This document shows positions 8,398 to 16,780 of a DNA stretch of 64,000 bases, piece after piece. The position numbers and the translations under genes were made by a program. The notes beneath the pieces were generated by a model. It did not search any database, was not told where the DNA came from, and saw only the letters and a program-made list of their open reading frames with translations. The DNA comes from Labrys sp. WJW (GTDB lineage Bacteria > Pseudomonadota > Alphaproteobacteria > Rhizobiales > Labraceae): assembly GCF_001676615.1 (NCBI RefSeq), contig NZ_LYXZ01000038.1:47929-111928 (forward strand), written 5' to 3'. Within the stretch, counting starts at the first letter, position 1. Each line of letters begins with the position of its first letter.

Positions 8398-8458
8398 GCG
8401 CGCCCGACCGGAAATCGCTGCATGACGCCGTGTCGGCGCCTGCTCGATAGGTAGAAGG

Positions 8459-8797
8459 CTAGCGTCGCTCATTCCCGAGCAAGGTCGCACCGACGACGAG
8501 CCCAATGACAAATCCGACAATACCGGCCGAGGACAATATCGTCGCGGCCGTGCCGGGATGTTCCCTCGCCGCATCGGTCACGGCATGCGCCTGCTCGCGG
8601 GCCTGCTGGAAGGAGGCTCTCGTCTGTCCCCTGGCCCGATCCACGGCTTCGGAAGCCGCTTCACGTGTGCGTTCCAAGGTCTCGGCACCGCGATCCGCGA
8701 TGGATTTGCCAAGTGCGCTGATTTCCTTGCGGAGATCGGCAATCTGCTTTTCCAGTTCCTTGCGCATATCGTCCGGGGAGATCGAGTCGGCCATCAT
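8459..8797 (-). CDS. DUF883/ElaB-YqjD-like membrane-anchored protein
   Basis: 112 aa from the ATG at 8795-8797 (site CGGAGAAC). Residues 5-85 are a long charged amphipathic helix with repeats such as ISALGKSIADRGAETLERT and VDRARGQTRASFQQAREQAH. The C-terminal helix GIVGFVIGLVVGATLLG ends in a GNERR tail. This is the layout of the ElaB/YqjD/YgaM group, inner-membrane proteins that bind ribosomes in stationary phase in E. coli. An upstream in-frame extension is not supported by a ribosome site. Confidence 0.75.
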   Translation of the reverse strand: MMADSISPDDMRKELEKQIADLRKEISALGKSIADRGAETLERTREAASEAVDRARGQTRASFQQAREQAHAVTDAAREHPGTAATILSSAGIVGFVIGLVVGATLLGNERR

Positions 8798-8901
8798 GTT
8801 CTCCGTTCTGGTGATCCGTGACGGTGATGGTGAATACCTGCACCGCCCTTGGCCATAACGCCCGATCAGGCGCCATGTTCCCGGCATGCCACCAGCATAC
8901 G

Positions 8902-8925
8902 AAAAAGGCTCCCATTGGGAGCCTT
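8902..8925 (-). terminator. Rho-independent terminator after the LuxR gene
   Basis: Read on the minus strand, a perfect stem (AAGGCTCCC / GGGAGCCTT at 8905-8925, 3-base loop) runs into a TTTTTC tract. It lies about 60 bases past the stop of the regulator gene at 8987-9751 on that strand. Confidence 0.85.
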
Positions 8926-8986
8926 GACGTCTTGCTGCGCATTTACCCAGGCACGAACGCGTTTCGCTCGAGCGCAAGCCTAGCGC

Positions 8987-9751
8987 TTAGTTGAACAAAT
9001 CCTTGGTCAGGATCGCCACTTCCGTGCGGTTGCGCGCCTTGATCTTGCGCATGATGTTGCGGATGTGGATCTTCACCGTGCTCTCGCTCATCTCGAGCTT
9101 GAAGGCGATGATCTTGTTGGACTCGCCGCGGCGCAAACGGTCGATGACGTCGATCTGCCGCTGGGTGAGGGCCTGGCCGAGTGGCCCCTTGTCCGCAGCC
9201 GGCATGGGCGCGGCCTGCGCCGCCAGGAGGCTGCTGACAGGGACAAACTTCTCGCCTGCCTGAACCAGGCGAATGGCGGCGGCCACCATGTCCAGATTGA
9301 AGGTCATGCCGACGAAACCCTGGGCTCCCTGTTCGAGGCTGCGGCGCACCAGAACGGGGTCCTCGACATCGGAGAGCACGATGATCTGGCTGTCGGGAGC
9401 CTTGGCCTGCAATCGGGCGATATCGTCGCAAATGACGCGTTCCGTCGCACCGTCCCCGGTCGCGCACAGCAATATCGTTACCGGAGCGGCAAGGTCTGCC
9501 GGACGCCATTCGTCGACCGATGCATAGCCGCTCGTGCTGCAGTTCAATTCTGCTTCGGCCAGGCAACGCGCCAGGCAGTCACGGATCAGCGTTGCGGCGC
9601 TGATAATGAGGATCGGGGTCGTCGCGACCCGGGGTGTGACGATCGGACCGGCAATGGGTGTCGGCCGCATGACTTCATTGCGCAGTCTTGGCAGACGGTC
9701 GAAGTCGACGCTCCTATAGGCGTCGGAAAGCACGGCAGCACCCATTACCAT
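8987..9751 (-). CDS. LuxR-type regulator with degenerate receiver
   Basis: 254 aa. The C-terminal LuxR/FixJ HTH (about 192-250) is intact: LTQRQIDVIDRLRRGESNKI then MSESTVKIHIRNIMRKI. The N-terminal 45-165 region has a receiver-like fold, but the acidic pocket is missing (PILIISAATLI) and the phosphoacceptor site reads LLCATGDGA with Cys96 in place of Asp. The Ser/Thr position (VLSDVEDP) is kept. It is thus unlikely to be activated by ordinary phosphotransfer. A paralogue with the same defect lies at 22496-23212. Monocistronic with its own terminator; no kinase nearby. Confidence 0.8.
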   Translation of the reverse strand: MVMGAAVLSDAYRSVDFDRLPRLRNEVMRPTPIAGPIVTPRVATTPILIISAATLIRDCLARCLAEAELNCSTSGYASVDEWRPADLAAPVTILLCATGDGATERVICDDIARLQAKAPDSQIIVLSDVEDPVLVRRSLEQGAQGFVGMTFNLDMVAAAIRLVQAGEKFVPVSSLLAAQAAPMPAADKGPLGQALTQRQIDVIDRLRRGESNKIIAFKLEMSESTVKIHIRNIMRKIKARNRTEVAILTKDLFN

Positions 9752-10178
9752 ATTACCTTAAAACAGACTGCCGCTATCCAGCAGATCTCCAAACTTCATG
9801 GAGCCTTAGGGATAATTTCATGCCGCGGATGTGCGATTTTGCACATACAGCGCGGACAGGTCATCCGCCGCAATGGCGAATCCGGCTACGCGCACCACAC
9901 TCTGAGACGGCATCGGCGGACTTCTGCGGCCGCAAGGCACAGGGTGCGCTTCGATAAGAATTTTCTATCTATATAAATCAAAAAACTCAGAATTCAGTAG
10001 AATATTGAAGTGACACATATTTATCGAAAATGTGTCATCATTGAGAAATCAAAGATAATTTGAAGGCATATGCCGTAATTATTATTTTCATCGAAATTCT
10101 ATGGGAACAATTTCAGCTATGGTCTGTTGTATCGCTCATATCTGGAGTGGATACACTCGGAAACCATGGAGAAAGGTC
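9752..10178. other. AT-rich divergent intergenic region with an inverted repeat
   Basis: No gene seen. An AT-rich block (9955-10095) contains an 8-bp inverted repeat, TGACACAT at 10011-10018 and ATGTGTCA at 10030-10037, with 11 bases between, a plausible operator. It should contain the promoters of the divergent LuxR-type and DUF1236 genes. Confidence 0.4.
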
Positions 10179-10598
10179 ATGACAAGCAGGTTGATGAACT
10201 TGATTGGCATATCTTTGGTGGCGCTCTGGCTGCCTGCTGCGGTCCAAGCGCAAGGCGTGATGGGCGGAGCCCAGGAAGGGGCCGAACGCGGCAATGACAA
10301 TGCCGGCCCGATCGGCGGGATCGTCGGCGGTACGGTCGGCGCCGTGACAGGCGGCATCAACGGGTTGCTGGGAATCGAGCAGCGCCCCCGCTTCCGCAAA
10401 TATGTGATTGAGCGGCATATTCCCTCCTATAGCTATGAGGAGCCCCTCAATGTGGGCGTCGTCCTGCCTGAGGAAGGCGTCGAATATTACGACGTGCCCG
10501 CTGACTATGGGGAAGTCCGCTACAAATATACGGTCATCAATGACGAGGTCGTATTGGTCGATCCCAGCACCCGCCGGATCGTGCAGATTGTAGAGTAG
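10179..10598 (+). CDS. DUF1236 secreted protein
   Basis: 139 aa from the ATG at 10179 (GGAGAAAGG just upstream). The signal peptide ends at VQAQG. A Gly-rich linker (GPIGGIVGGTVGAVTGGING) leads to the DUF1236 repeats: RPRFRKYVIERHIPSYSY, then VGVVLPEEGVEYYDVPADYG and YTVINDEVVLVDPSTRRIVQ. DUF1236 is a Hyphomicrobiales-enriched extracytoplasmic domain of unknown function, often stress-induced. An in-frame extension to 10101 would hide the signal peptide and is rejected. Confidence 0.85.
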   Translation: MTSRLMNLIGISLVALWLPAAVQAQGVMGGAQEGAERGNDNAGPIGGIVGGTVGAVTGGINGLLGIEQRPRFRKYVIERHIPSYSYEEPLNVGVVLPEEGVEYYDVPADYGEVRYKYTVINDEVVLVDPSTRRIVQIVE

Positions 10599-11043
10599 CG
10601 TCCGGACCTGCGAGTGGCTCGGTCACTTCGACCACCTTTGGAACAGACCGCGAGATCTTCCGGCTGCTGCAGATGCAGGGGTCGGAAGACCTCGATGTCT
10701 GCCCAAGGCACGGGTGGGAGCGGGTTTCGCATCATGTCCAAAAAAGCAGGCCAGATTGATAAAGCATCGATTTATGAATAGTACATATCATGTTGATATA
10801 TATACATTTTTTGAAAACATGAGGAAAGATTCGTTCCTGCTCGGATGAAGAAACGTCTTGCCCAGTGGCACATGAGCCCGCCAGCTGGGCCGACTTATCG
10901 CCGCGGGATCATGCTCATCCTTAACTTCAGCAAGCTGGCCATCAGCCAATAGAAACGACACCCGCCGGCCACAGCGCGCGACCACCATGCCTGCGGCGAA
11001 GGCCGCTGGTCGCGAGCCGTTCCCGTCATTTCTTCCGATCCCC
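10599..11043. other. Intergenic, no gene recognised
   Basis: AT-rich around 10740-10830 with a loose inverted repeat (TCATGTT 10788-10794, AACATGA 10816-10822). Short frames on the minus strand have no ribosome site or recognisable family. It lies downstream of both flanking genes, so it should hold terminators, but no strong one is visible. Confidence 0.3.
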
Positions 11044-11922
11044 TCACCCGCCGAAACGCGGTTCCGGAATGCCCCTGATGCCGAGATCGTGGATCGCGAA
11101 CAGGCTGCCACGCAGCACGCCGTCGCCTGGGAAGCGGGGCAAGGGGGGCTTGGCCATCGAGGTCACGTAGAGCACGTCGAGATCGGGGCCGCCGAACATC
11201 ACGCTGGTCACCTTCTTGACGGGCATCTCGATCACCCGGTCGACGGAGCCGTCGGGCCGGTAGCGCACCAGCTTGCCGTCGTAGACCAGGGCATTCCACA
11301 GGCAGCCTTCGGCGTCCACCGTGGAGCCGTCGGCCGCACCGCCGCCAGAGCCGTCGACCTTGGCGAAGGTTCGCTTGTTCGACACGCCGCCCGTATCCTG
11401 GTCGTAGTCATAGGCCGAGATCTCGCCGGACCAGGTGTCGGTGAAATAGAAGATGTTGCCGTCAGGGCTCCAGCATGGCCCGTTCGAGCAGATGATGCCG
11501 GAATCAAGCTTTGTCACTTTGAAATCCGTCGACAGACTGTAGAGCGCCCCGTTCGGCCCCTCCTCCATGGTGTCCATGGAGCCGGCGACGAAGCGGCCGC
11601 GCTTGTCGACCTTGCCGTCATTGATACGGTTTTTGGGCAGGTCAGGCTCAGGATCGTGGATGAGCTCGACGTCCCCGGTCTTGAAGTCGAGGAGATGGAA
11701 GCCGCGCGCCAGCGAGACGACGGCGCCCGAGCCGTCCTTGCGCAGTGCCATGGAGCCGATCTTCTGCGGCACGTCCCAGGCCCGCACTTCCCGGCCGTCG
11801 GCCGTGGCGCGGAAGACGCGGCCGTCGAAGCTGTCGATCCAGTAGAGGCGCTGCTGGTCCACATCCCAGAGCGGCCCCTCCCCCAGGGTGGTCTTCACAT
11901 CCAGCAAGACTTCGATGCGCAT
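11044..11922 (-). CDS. SMP-30/gluconolactonase family hydrolase
   Basis: 292 aa from the ATG at 11920-11922, preceded by GAAGGAGAGGG. The six-bladed propeller motifs of SMP-30 are present: LGEGPLWD near the N-terminus (metal-binding Glu), PKNRINDGKVDKRGRF, then SNGPCWSPDGNIFYFTDTWS and GAADGSTVDAEGCLWNAL. Family members are metal-dependent lactonases opening aldono- or uronolactones. It is the last gene of the seven-gene operon read from 19529 down to 11044, which points to hydrolysis of a sugar lactone made by one of the operon's dehydrogenases. Confidence 0.85.
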   Translation of the reverse strand: MRIEVLLDVKTTLGEGPLWDVDQQRLYWIDSFDGRVFRATADGREVRAWDVPQKIGSMALRKDGSGAVVSLARGFHLLDFKTGDVELIHDPEPDLPKNRINDGKVDKRGRFVAGSMDTMEEGPNGALYSLSTDFKVTKLDSGIICSNGPCWSPDGNIFYFTDTWSGEISAYDYDQDTGGVSNKRTFAKVDGSGGGAADGSTVDAEGCLWNALVYDGKLVRYRPDGSVDRVIEMPVKKVTSVMFGGPDLDVLYVTSMAKPPLPRFPGDGVLRGSLFAIHDLGIRGIPEPRFGG

Positions 11923-11987
11923 GGTCGTTCCCTCTCCTTCAACCGTTTTGTCTTCAGCCTCGCGGCTGCCTGCCCCCGGGCGAGGGC

Positions 11988-12914
11988 TCAAAAATTCACG
12001 GCATGACCGCCCTTGAGGCCCAGCATTTCGCGGGCCTCGTCCGGCGTTGCCACGGAGAGGCCAAGCCCTTCGATGATCTGGCGGACCCTCGCGACCTGTT
12101 CGGCATTGGAACGGGCGAGCACGCCGGGGCCATTCCAGAGCGAGTCCTCCAGCCCGACGCGGACATTGCCGCCCATCGCCGCCGCCATTGCCGCAATGTT
12201 GAACTGGTTGCGCCCGGCACCGAGAACCGACCAGCGATATTGGTCGCCGAACAGGCGATCAGCGGTGCGCTTCATGTGCAGCACGTCGTCGGGATGACCA
12301 CCGATACCGCCCTGCAGGCCAAAGACGGTCTGGATGAAGAGCGGTGCCTTCACCAGGCCGCGATCGAAGAAATATTTGAGATTGTAGAGATGCGCCGTGT
12401 CGTAGCATTCGAATTCGAAGCGGGTGTCGTTGCCGGCGCAGGTGGTCAGGATGTGCTCGATCTGTCCGAAGGTGTTGCGGAAGATGATGTCCTTGTTGGC
12501 CAGATAGGTGCGTTCCCACTCATGCTTGAGATCGGTGAAGCGATCGAGCATGCCGAACAGGCCGAAATTCATGGAGCCGAGATTGAGCGAAGCGACTTCC
12601 GGCGCGAAGGTCGCCGCCGGCCGCACGCGCTCCTCGATGCTCATGGTCGGGGCACCGCCGGTGGTCAGGTTGATGACGCAGTTCGAGCGCTGCTTGATCT
12701 GAGGCAGGAACCTGGCAAAGGCTTCAGGCGTCTGGTCGGGTTCGCCGGTGACGGGATTGCGGGCATGCAGGTGCACGATGGCCGCGCCGGCTTCGGCGGC
12801 ACCCACCGCGGCATCGGCGATCTCTTCCGGCGTCACCGGCAGATGTGGCGACATCGACGGCGTATGGATGGCGCCGGTCACGGCGCAGGTGATGATGACT
12901 TTATTGCGGGCCAT
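11988..12914 (-). CDS. Beta-keto acid cleavage enzyme (BKACE, DUF849)
   Basis: 308 aa, the usual length. KVIITCAVTGAIHTP and the zinc-ligand motif IVHLHARNP (H48, H50) mark the family, with VGLEDSLW near the C-terminus. Family enzymes condense a beta-keto acid with acetyl-CoA and cleave it to acetoacetate plus a new acyl-CoA; Kce in lysine fermentation and dehydrocarnitine cleavage are known cases. Here it follows a lambda-crystallin-like dehydrogenase by 9 bases, which would supply the 3-keto acid. The substrate is unknown; the sugar-type importer suggests a polyhydroxylated acid. Confidence 0.9.
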   Translation of the reverse strand: MARNKVIITCAVTGAIHTPSMSPHLPVTPEEIADAAVGAAEAGAAIVHLHARNPVTGEPDQTPEAFARFLPQIKQRSNCVINLTTGGAPTMSIEERVRPAATFAPEVASLNLGSMNFGLFGMLDRFTDLKHEWERTYLANKDIIFRNTFGQIEHILTTCAGNDTRFEFECYDTAHLYNLKYFFDRGLVKAPLFIQTVFGLQGGIGGHPDDVLHMKRTADRLFGDQYRWSVLGAGRNQFNIAAMAAAMGGNVRVGLEDSLWNGPGVLARSNAEQVARVRQIIEGLGLSVATPDEAREMLGLKGGHAVNF

Positions 12915-12923
12915 GATGCCTTC

Positions 12924-13868
12924 TCACTTTCCGATATCCTTGGCGGCCTTGCGCTTGTGGGCAAGCAAGGCCATCAGCCGGCGGTCACGCCACATCTGGC
13001 GTTCGCCGAGCTTGTCGCGCGGAAGCAGGGCACTGCGCTCGGCCTCCACCTGCTCCATGACGGGCCCCGCCCAGTCGACGCGGTGCTGCACCGACGGGAA
13101 GATGTTGGCGTAGATCCCCTGGTAGCGCTCGGCATAGTCGCGCACGCCGCCGGGGGCATTGAGATCGATCGTCTCGAACGGCCCCATGAAGGACCAGCGC
13201 AAGGCCAGCCCATCGCGCAGGCCGACATCGATGTCCTCGACGCTGGCGATATCGTCTGCAACCAGGCGGAACGCCTCCTCCAGCAAAGCGCCCTGCAGGC
13301 GGTTCATGATGAAGCCATCGATCTCGCGCTTCATCACCAGAGGCGACTGGCCGCAACTGCGCATGAAGTCCGCCGCCTTGCCCATGGCCTCCTGCGAGGT
13401 CCAGGGCGAGGGACAGACCTCCACCGCCGGCACCAGATAGGGCGGATTGATCGGGTGGCAGACCAGGCCGCGCTGGCGGCCGGGAAGATGCTCCATGAAG
13501 GCGGACGGCAGGATTGCCGAGGTCGAGCTCGCCAGTACCGCCTTGGCAGGCGCCAGCCTGTCGAGATCGGTGAACAGAGTGCGCTTCAGCTCGACCTGTT
13601 CGGGCGCATTCTCCTGGACATGGTCGACGTCATCGAGGGCCGCGGCAAGATCGGCCTCGAGATGAATGCGTGCCTTGACCTCGGCTGGCTCTGAACCGCC
13701 CAGCAGGTCATTGGCGGCGAGATCCGGCAGCATCTCGCCGATGAAGGCCAAAGCCTTGGGCAAGGCATCGGCATCCTTGTCCCAGAGCCTGACCTCGTGG
13801 CCGGCCCTGGCGAAGGTGATGGCCCAGGCGCGGCCGATGAATCCGGATCCGATGATGGCTGTCTTCAT
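12924..13868 (-). CDS. 3-hydroxyacyl-CoA dehydrogenase family (lambda-crystallin/carnitine dehydrogenase type)
   Basis: 314 aa. The N-terminal Rossmann fold AIIGSGFIGRAWAITFARAG is NAD-specific in this family. CHPINPPYLVPAVEVCPS and the C-terminal all-helical domain match the short 3-hydroxyacid branch that includes L-carnitine dehydrogenase and lambda-crystallin (L-gulonate 3-dehydrogenase) rather than fatty-acid oxidation FadB. It would oxidise a free 3-hydroxy acid to a 3-keto acid, the substrate class of the BKACE encoded immediately downstream. Confidence 0.85.
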   Translation of the reverse strand: MKTAIIGSGFIGRAWAITFARAGHEVRLWDKDADALPKALAFIGEMLPDLAANDLLGGSEPAEVKARIHLEADLAAALDDVDHVQENAPEQVELKRTLFTDLDRLAPAKAVLASSTSAILPSAFMEHLPGRQRGLVCHPINPPYLVPAVEVCPSPWTSQEAMGKAADFMRSCGQSPLVMKREIDGFIMNRLQGALLEEAFRLVADDIASVEDIDVGLRDGLALRWSFMGPFETIDLNAPGGVRDYAERYQGIYANIFPSVQHRVDWAGPVMEQVEAERSALLPRDKLGERQMWRDRRLMALLAHKRKAAKDIGK

Positions 13869-13898
13869 GGGGGTGTTCCCGACTGAAAGGGCGTTCGC

Positions 13899-14678
13899 TC
13901 ACAGGGATTCGACGTTGCCGTCGACGCCCAGGGACTGGCCGGAGATGTTGATCCCGGCCGGTGACAGCAGGAAGAGCACCATCGCCGCGACGTCCTCCGG
14001 GCCCGTCATCCGGCGCAGCGAGATGCGATCGAGATATTGCTTCTCCATCGCCTCATAGGGCACGCCGACCTGCGCGGCGCGATCGCGGATCACCCCTTCC
14101 ATGCGTGGCCCGCGGATGATGCCGGGCAGGATGGCATTGACGCGGATACCCGAGGGACCGAGTTCCTTGGCAAGGCTCTGGGTGAAGCCGATCACACCCC
14201 ATTTGGCGGCCGAATAGGGCGTGCGATAGGCATAGCCATAGCGCCCCGCCGCCGAGGACAGGTTGACGATGGCGCCGTCGCCGGCCTGCTTGAGCAGGGG
14301 CACGCCATGATGGGTGCACAGGAACTGGCCGGTGAGGCAGATATCGATGGTGCGGCGCCAGTCGGCGGGCGCGATCTCCTCGACGCCGCCGGTCGGCCCG
14401 GCGATGCCGGCATTGTTGATGAGGGCATCAAGACCGCCGAGCCCTGCTTTCACCTCGTCGAACAGCCTGGCGACCGCCTCTTCATCCGACACGTCGCACA
14501 GGCTGGCGCCATGTCCGGGATGGGCACTGCGGAAATCTGCCAGATGATGCTCGGCGACATCGCACACATGCACCCTGGCGCCGTTGGCGATCAAGAGGTC
14601 TGCGATGGCACGGCCGATACCGGAAGCACCGGCAGTGACGAGAACGCGAAGACCAGGTTTTAGGGCAATTCCGGACAT
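13899..14678 (-). CDS. SDR family oxidoreductase
   Basis: 259 aa from the ATG at 14676-14678 (AAGGAAAT upstream); an upstream TTG-type extension of 7 residues is less likely. Classical SDR: VTAGASGIGRAIADLL (TGxxxGxG variant), NNAGIAGP, catalytic Ser-Tyr-Lys in LSSAAGRYGYAYRTPYSAAK and PGIIRGPRMEG. NAD(P)-dependent oxidation of a sugar or polyol hydroxyl is likely given the operon. It starts 26 bases after the fused permease gene and is followed 30 bases later by the 3-hydroxy-acid dehydrogenase. Confidence 0.85.
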   Translation of the reverse strand: MSGIALKPGLRVLVTAGASGIGRAIADLLIANGARVHVCDVAEHHLADFRSAHPGHGASLCDVSDEEAVARLFDEVKAGLGGLDALINNAGIAGPTGGVEEIAPADWRRTIDICLTGQFLCTHHGVPLLKQAGDGAIVNLSSAAGRYGYAYRTPYSAAKWGVIGFTQSLAKELGPSGIRVNAILPGIIRGPRMEGVIRDRAAQVGVPYEAMEKQYLDRISLRRMTGPEDVAAMVLFLLSPAGINISGQSLGVDGNVESL

Positions 14679-14704
14679 TGGTATTTCCTTGGAAAGCAAT
14701 AGGT

Positions 14705-16780
14705 TCAGGAGTTCTTTTCACGTAAAGTAATAACGGCGCAGAGGACCACGACCCCGTAGAGAATGGCTCGGGTCGCGTAAGGAAGCGTGGTGCCGGCCAG
14801 AAGGGTCTGCAGGGCCGTCAGCAGCAGGACGCCGCCGATCATGCCGATATAGCGCCCTCGCCCACCGGTAATCAGCGTTCCGCCCACCACCGCGACGGCG
14901 ATGGAAGGCAGGAGATAATCATCCCCCATGCCGAGACTCGCCTGGCCGGAGAAGCCGGCGAGAAGGCAGCCGACGAGCGCCGCGCAGAAGCCCGAGAGCA
15001 TGTAGACCTTGACGAGGGTCGCCCCGACGGGAACGCCTGAGAGCTGCGCGGCACGCACGCCATTGCCGATGGCATAGACACGCCGGCCGAAGGCCGTCCG
15101 GCCGAGGAGGACGGTGGCAAGGACGACGAACAGGATGACGAGGGGGACGATCGGCGTCACGCCCATCACCTGTCCCGTCATGATCCAGCGCAGTCCCGGC
15201 GCCGAAAAACCGTCAGGCGTCCCGCCGGAGTATACGAGCGCGAAACCTTGCAGGATGCCGTTCATCGCCAGGGTCATCACGATCGGCGACAGGCCGAGGG
15301 CAACGATACCGAGGCCGTTCACGAGGCCGATGAACGTGCCCATCGCCAAAGCCAGCGGCAGGGCATAGAGCATGGCACTGTCCGATCCCTTCATCAGGCC
15401 GGCGCTGACGATGCCGCAAAAGGCGATCGTCCACGGCAAGGAGAGGTCGAGGCCGCCGGTGAGGATCACGCTTCCCTGCCCAAGCGCGAGAATGGCCAGG
15501 AAACTCGCCAGCACGATCAGGGAATTGTAGTAGCCCCATGACGCCAGCGTGCTGCCGAGCACGAACTGGCTGACCACGAGAACGATGGCAAAGCAGGCAA
15601 AGGCCGGGAGGACCGTGCGCAGATCCTCCTGGCGGCGGACCCAGAAACCGGGACGCGCAACACGGGATCGTGCGGCTTGAGCCGGCTCGGCCGGCAGCCG
15701 CAACCGCGTTTCCGGAAGGGACAGCTGGCGCGGCAGACGCCCCTGGCGCCAGGCTGCCAGGCGATGGCTGCTCAGGCGCAGGGTGCTGGCGAGCACCGAT
15801 GTGCGCGTGATTGACGCGCCGAGCACCGCCAGGATCAGGATAGTGCCCTCGACCACGGACGAATAGAAGGCCGGCACGTTGAGGACGAGCAGGATGTTGA
15901 CCACCATCATCAGCACATAGGCGCCGAAGATGGTGCCGACCGGCCCCCCGCGTCCGCCGCCCAGCAATGTGCCGCCCACGACCACCGCCGCGAACATCTG
16001 CAGCAGCATGGGATTGCCGACCAGCGGGTCGCCCGAGCCGGTCTGCGCGCTGATGAACACGCCGGCCAGCCCGTAAAGCCCGCCGGCGAGGACATAGACG
16101 AAGAATTCGCACAGGCGGGTGTTGAGGCCCGCTGCCCGCGCCGCGTCCCGGTCGGAACCGATGGCATAGATCGCCTTGCCGAAGACCGTGTTCTTGAGGA
16201 ACAGCCAGCCCAGCACCAGGAGGACAAGCATGAGAACCGGCCCGGGCAGCCAGTCAGGGATCGCGTCGGCCGTAAAGAAGGCGCTGAACCCTGCGGGAAG
16301 CTGGCCGCCCGGCTTGTCCATGACCAGCAGCGTCACCCCCTGCAGGATGAACATGGTCGCGAGCGTCACGACGATCGGCTGCAGGCGCAGAAAGGCGATG
16401 AAGAAGCCGTTGAAGGCGCCTGCTGCCGCCCCGATGGCGATGCCGGCGCAGGACCACAGCAGGATGCTGGAAGGGTCGTCCTGCATATGGCTCGCCAGCG
16501 TGACGTTGACCAGCGAGACCACGGCAGCGGCCGACAGGTCGAACCCGCCTGACAGGACCACGATGGTCTGGCCGATCGCGGCGGTCGCCAGCGTGGCCCC
16601 GCCCGTGGCGATGGTCGAGATGTCGTAATAGTTGAGGGATCCGCTGACGAGGCGGATCAGGCCGAGGCAGACCAGGAAGGCCGCAACGGCAATCATCGTG
16701 CCCCGATAGCGCGACCAGCGCAGGCCCGCGCGCTTGGCCGGCGACGGCTTGAGGGACATATCGGCATGGGCCGCGCTCAT
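14705..16780 (-). CDS. Sugar ABC transporter permease, two permease domains fused
   Basis: 691 aa, twice the size of a normal RbsC-type permease. Two BPD_transp_2 units of about 300 residues lie in tandem: the first (about 30-325) has ATAAIGQTIVVLSGGFDLSA, the second (about 390-690) has ALGQGSVILTGGLDLSLPW; both have the VVGGT glycine-rich loop. They are joined by a basic, Pro/Arg-rich linker (about 335-385). A single chain would therefore form the whole transmembrane pore, probably as a pseudo-heterodimer. It overlaps the ATPase gene by 4 bases. Confidence 0.9.
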   Translation of the reverse strand: MSAAHADMSLKPSPAKRAGLRWSRYRGTMIAVAAFLVCLGLIRLVSGSLNYYDISTIATGGATLATAAIGQTIVVLSGGFDLSAAAVVSLVNVTLASHMQDDPSSILLWSCAGIAIGAAAGAFNGFFIAFLRLQPIVVTLATMFILQGVTLLVMDKPGGQLPAGFSAFFTADAIPDWLPGPVLMLVLLVLGWLFLKNTVFGKAIYAIGSDRDAARAAGLNTRLCEFFVYVLAGGLYGLAGVFISAQTGSGDPLVGNPMLLQMFAAVVVGGTLLGGGRGGPVGTIFGAYVLMMVVNILLVLNVPAFYSSVVEGTILILAVLGASITRTSVLASTLRLSSHRLAAWRQGRLPRQLSLPETRLRLPAEPAQAARSRVARPGFWVRRQEDLRTVLPAFACFAIVLVVSQFVLGSTLASWGYYNSLIVLASFLAILALGQGSVILTGGLDLSLPWTIAFCGIVSAGLMKGSDSAMLYALPLALAMGTFIGLVNGLGIVALGLSPIVMTLAMNGILQGFALVYSGGTPDGFSAPGLRWIMTGQVMGVTPIVPLVILFVVLATVLLGRTAFGRRVYAIGNGVRAAQLSGVPVGATLVKVYMLSGFCAALVGCLLAGFSGQASLGMGDDYLLPSIAVAVVGGTLITGGRGRYIGMIGGVLLLTALQTLLAGTTLPYATRAILYGVVVLCAVITLREKNS

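Noticed and set aside
11745..13694. 649-codon open frame on the plus strand
   Set aside because: Antisense to the SMP-30, BKACE and 3-hydroxy-acid dehydrogenase genes, which have clear families; the frame is a codon-position shadow of GC-rich genes.
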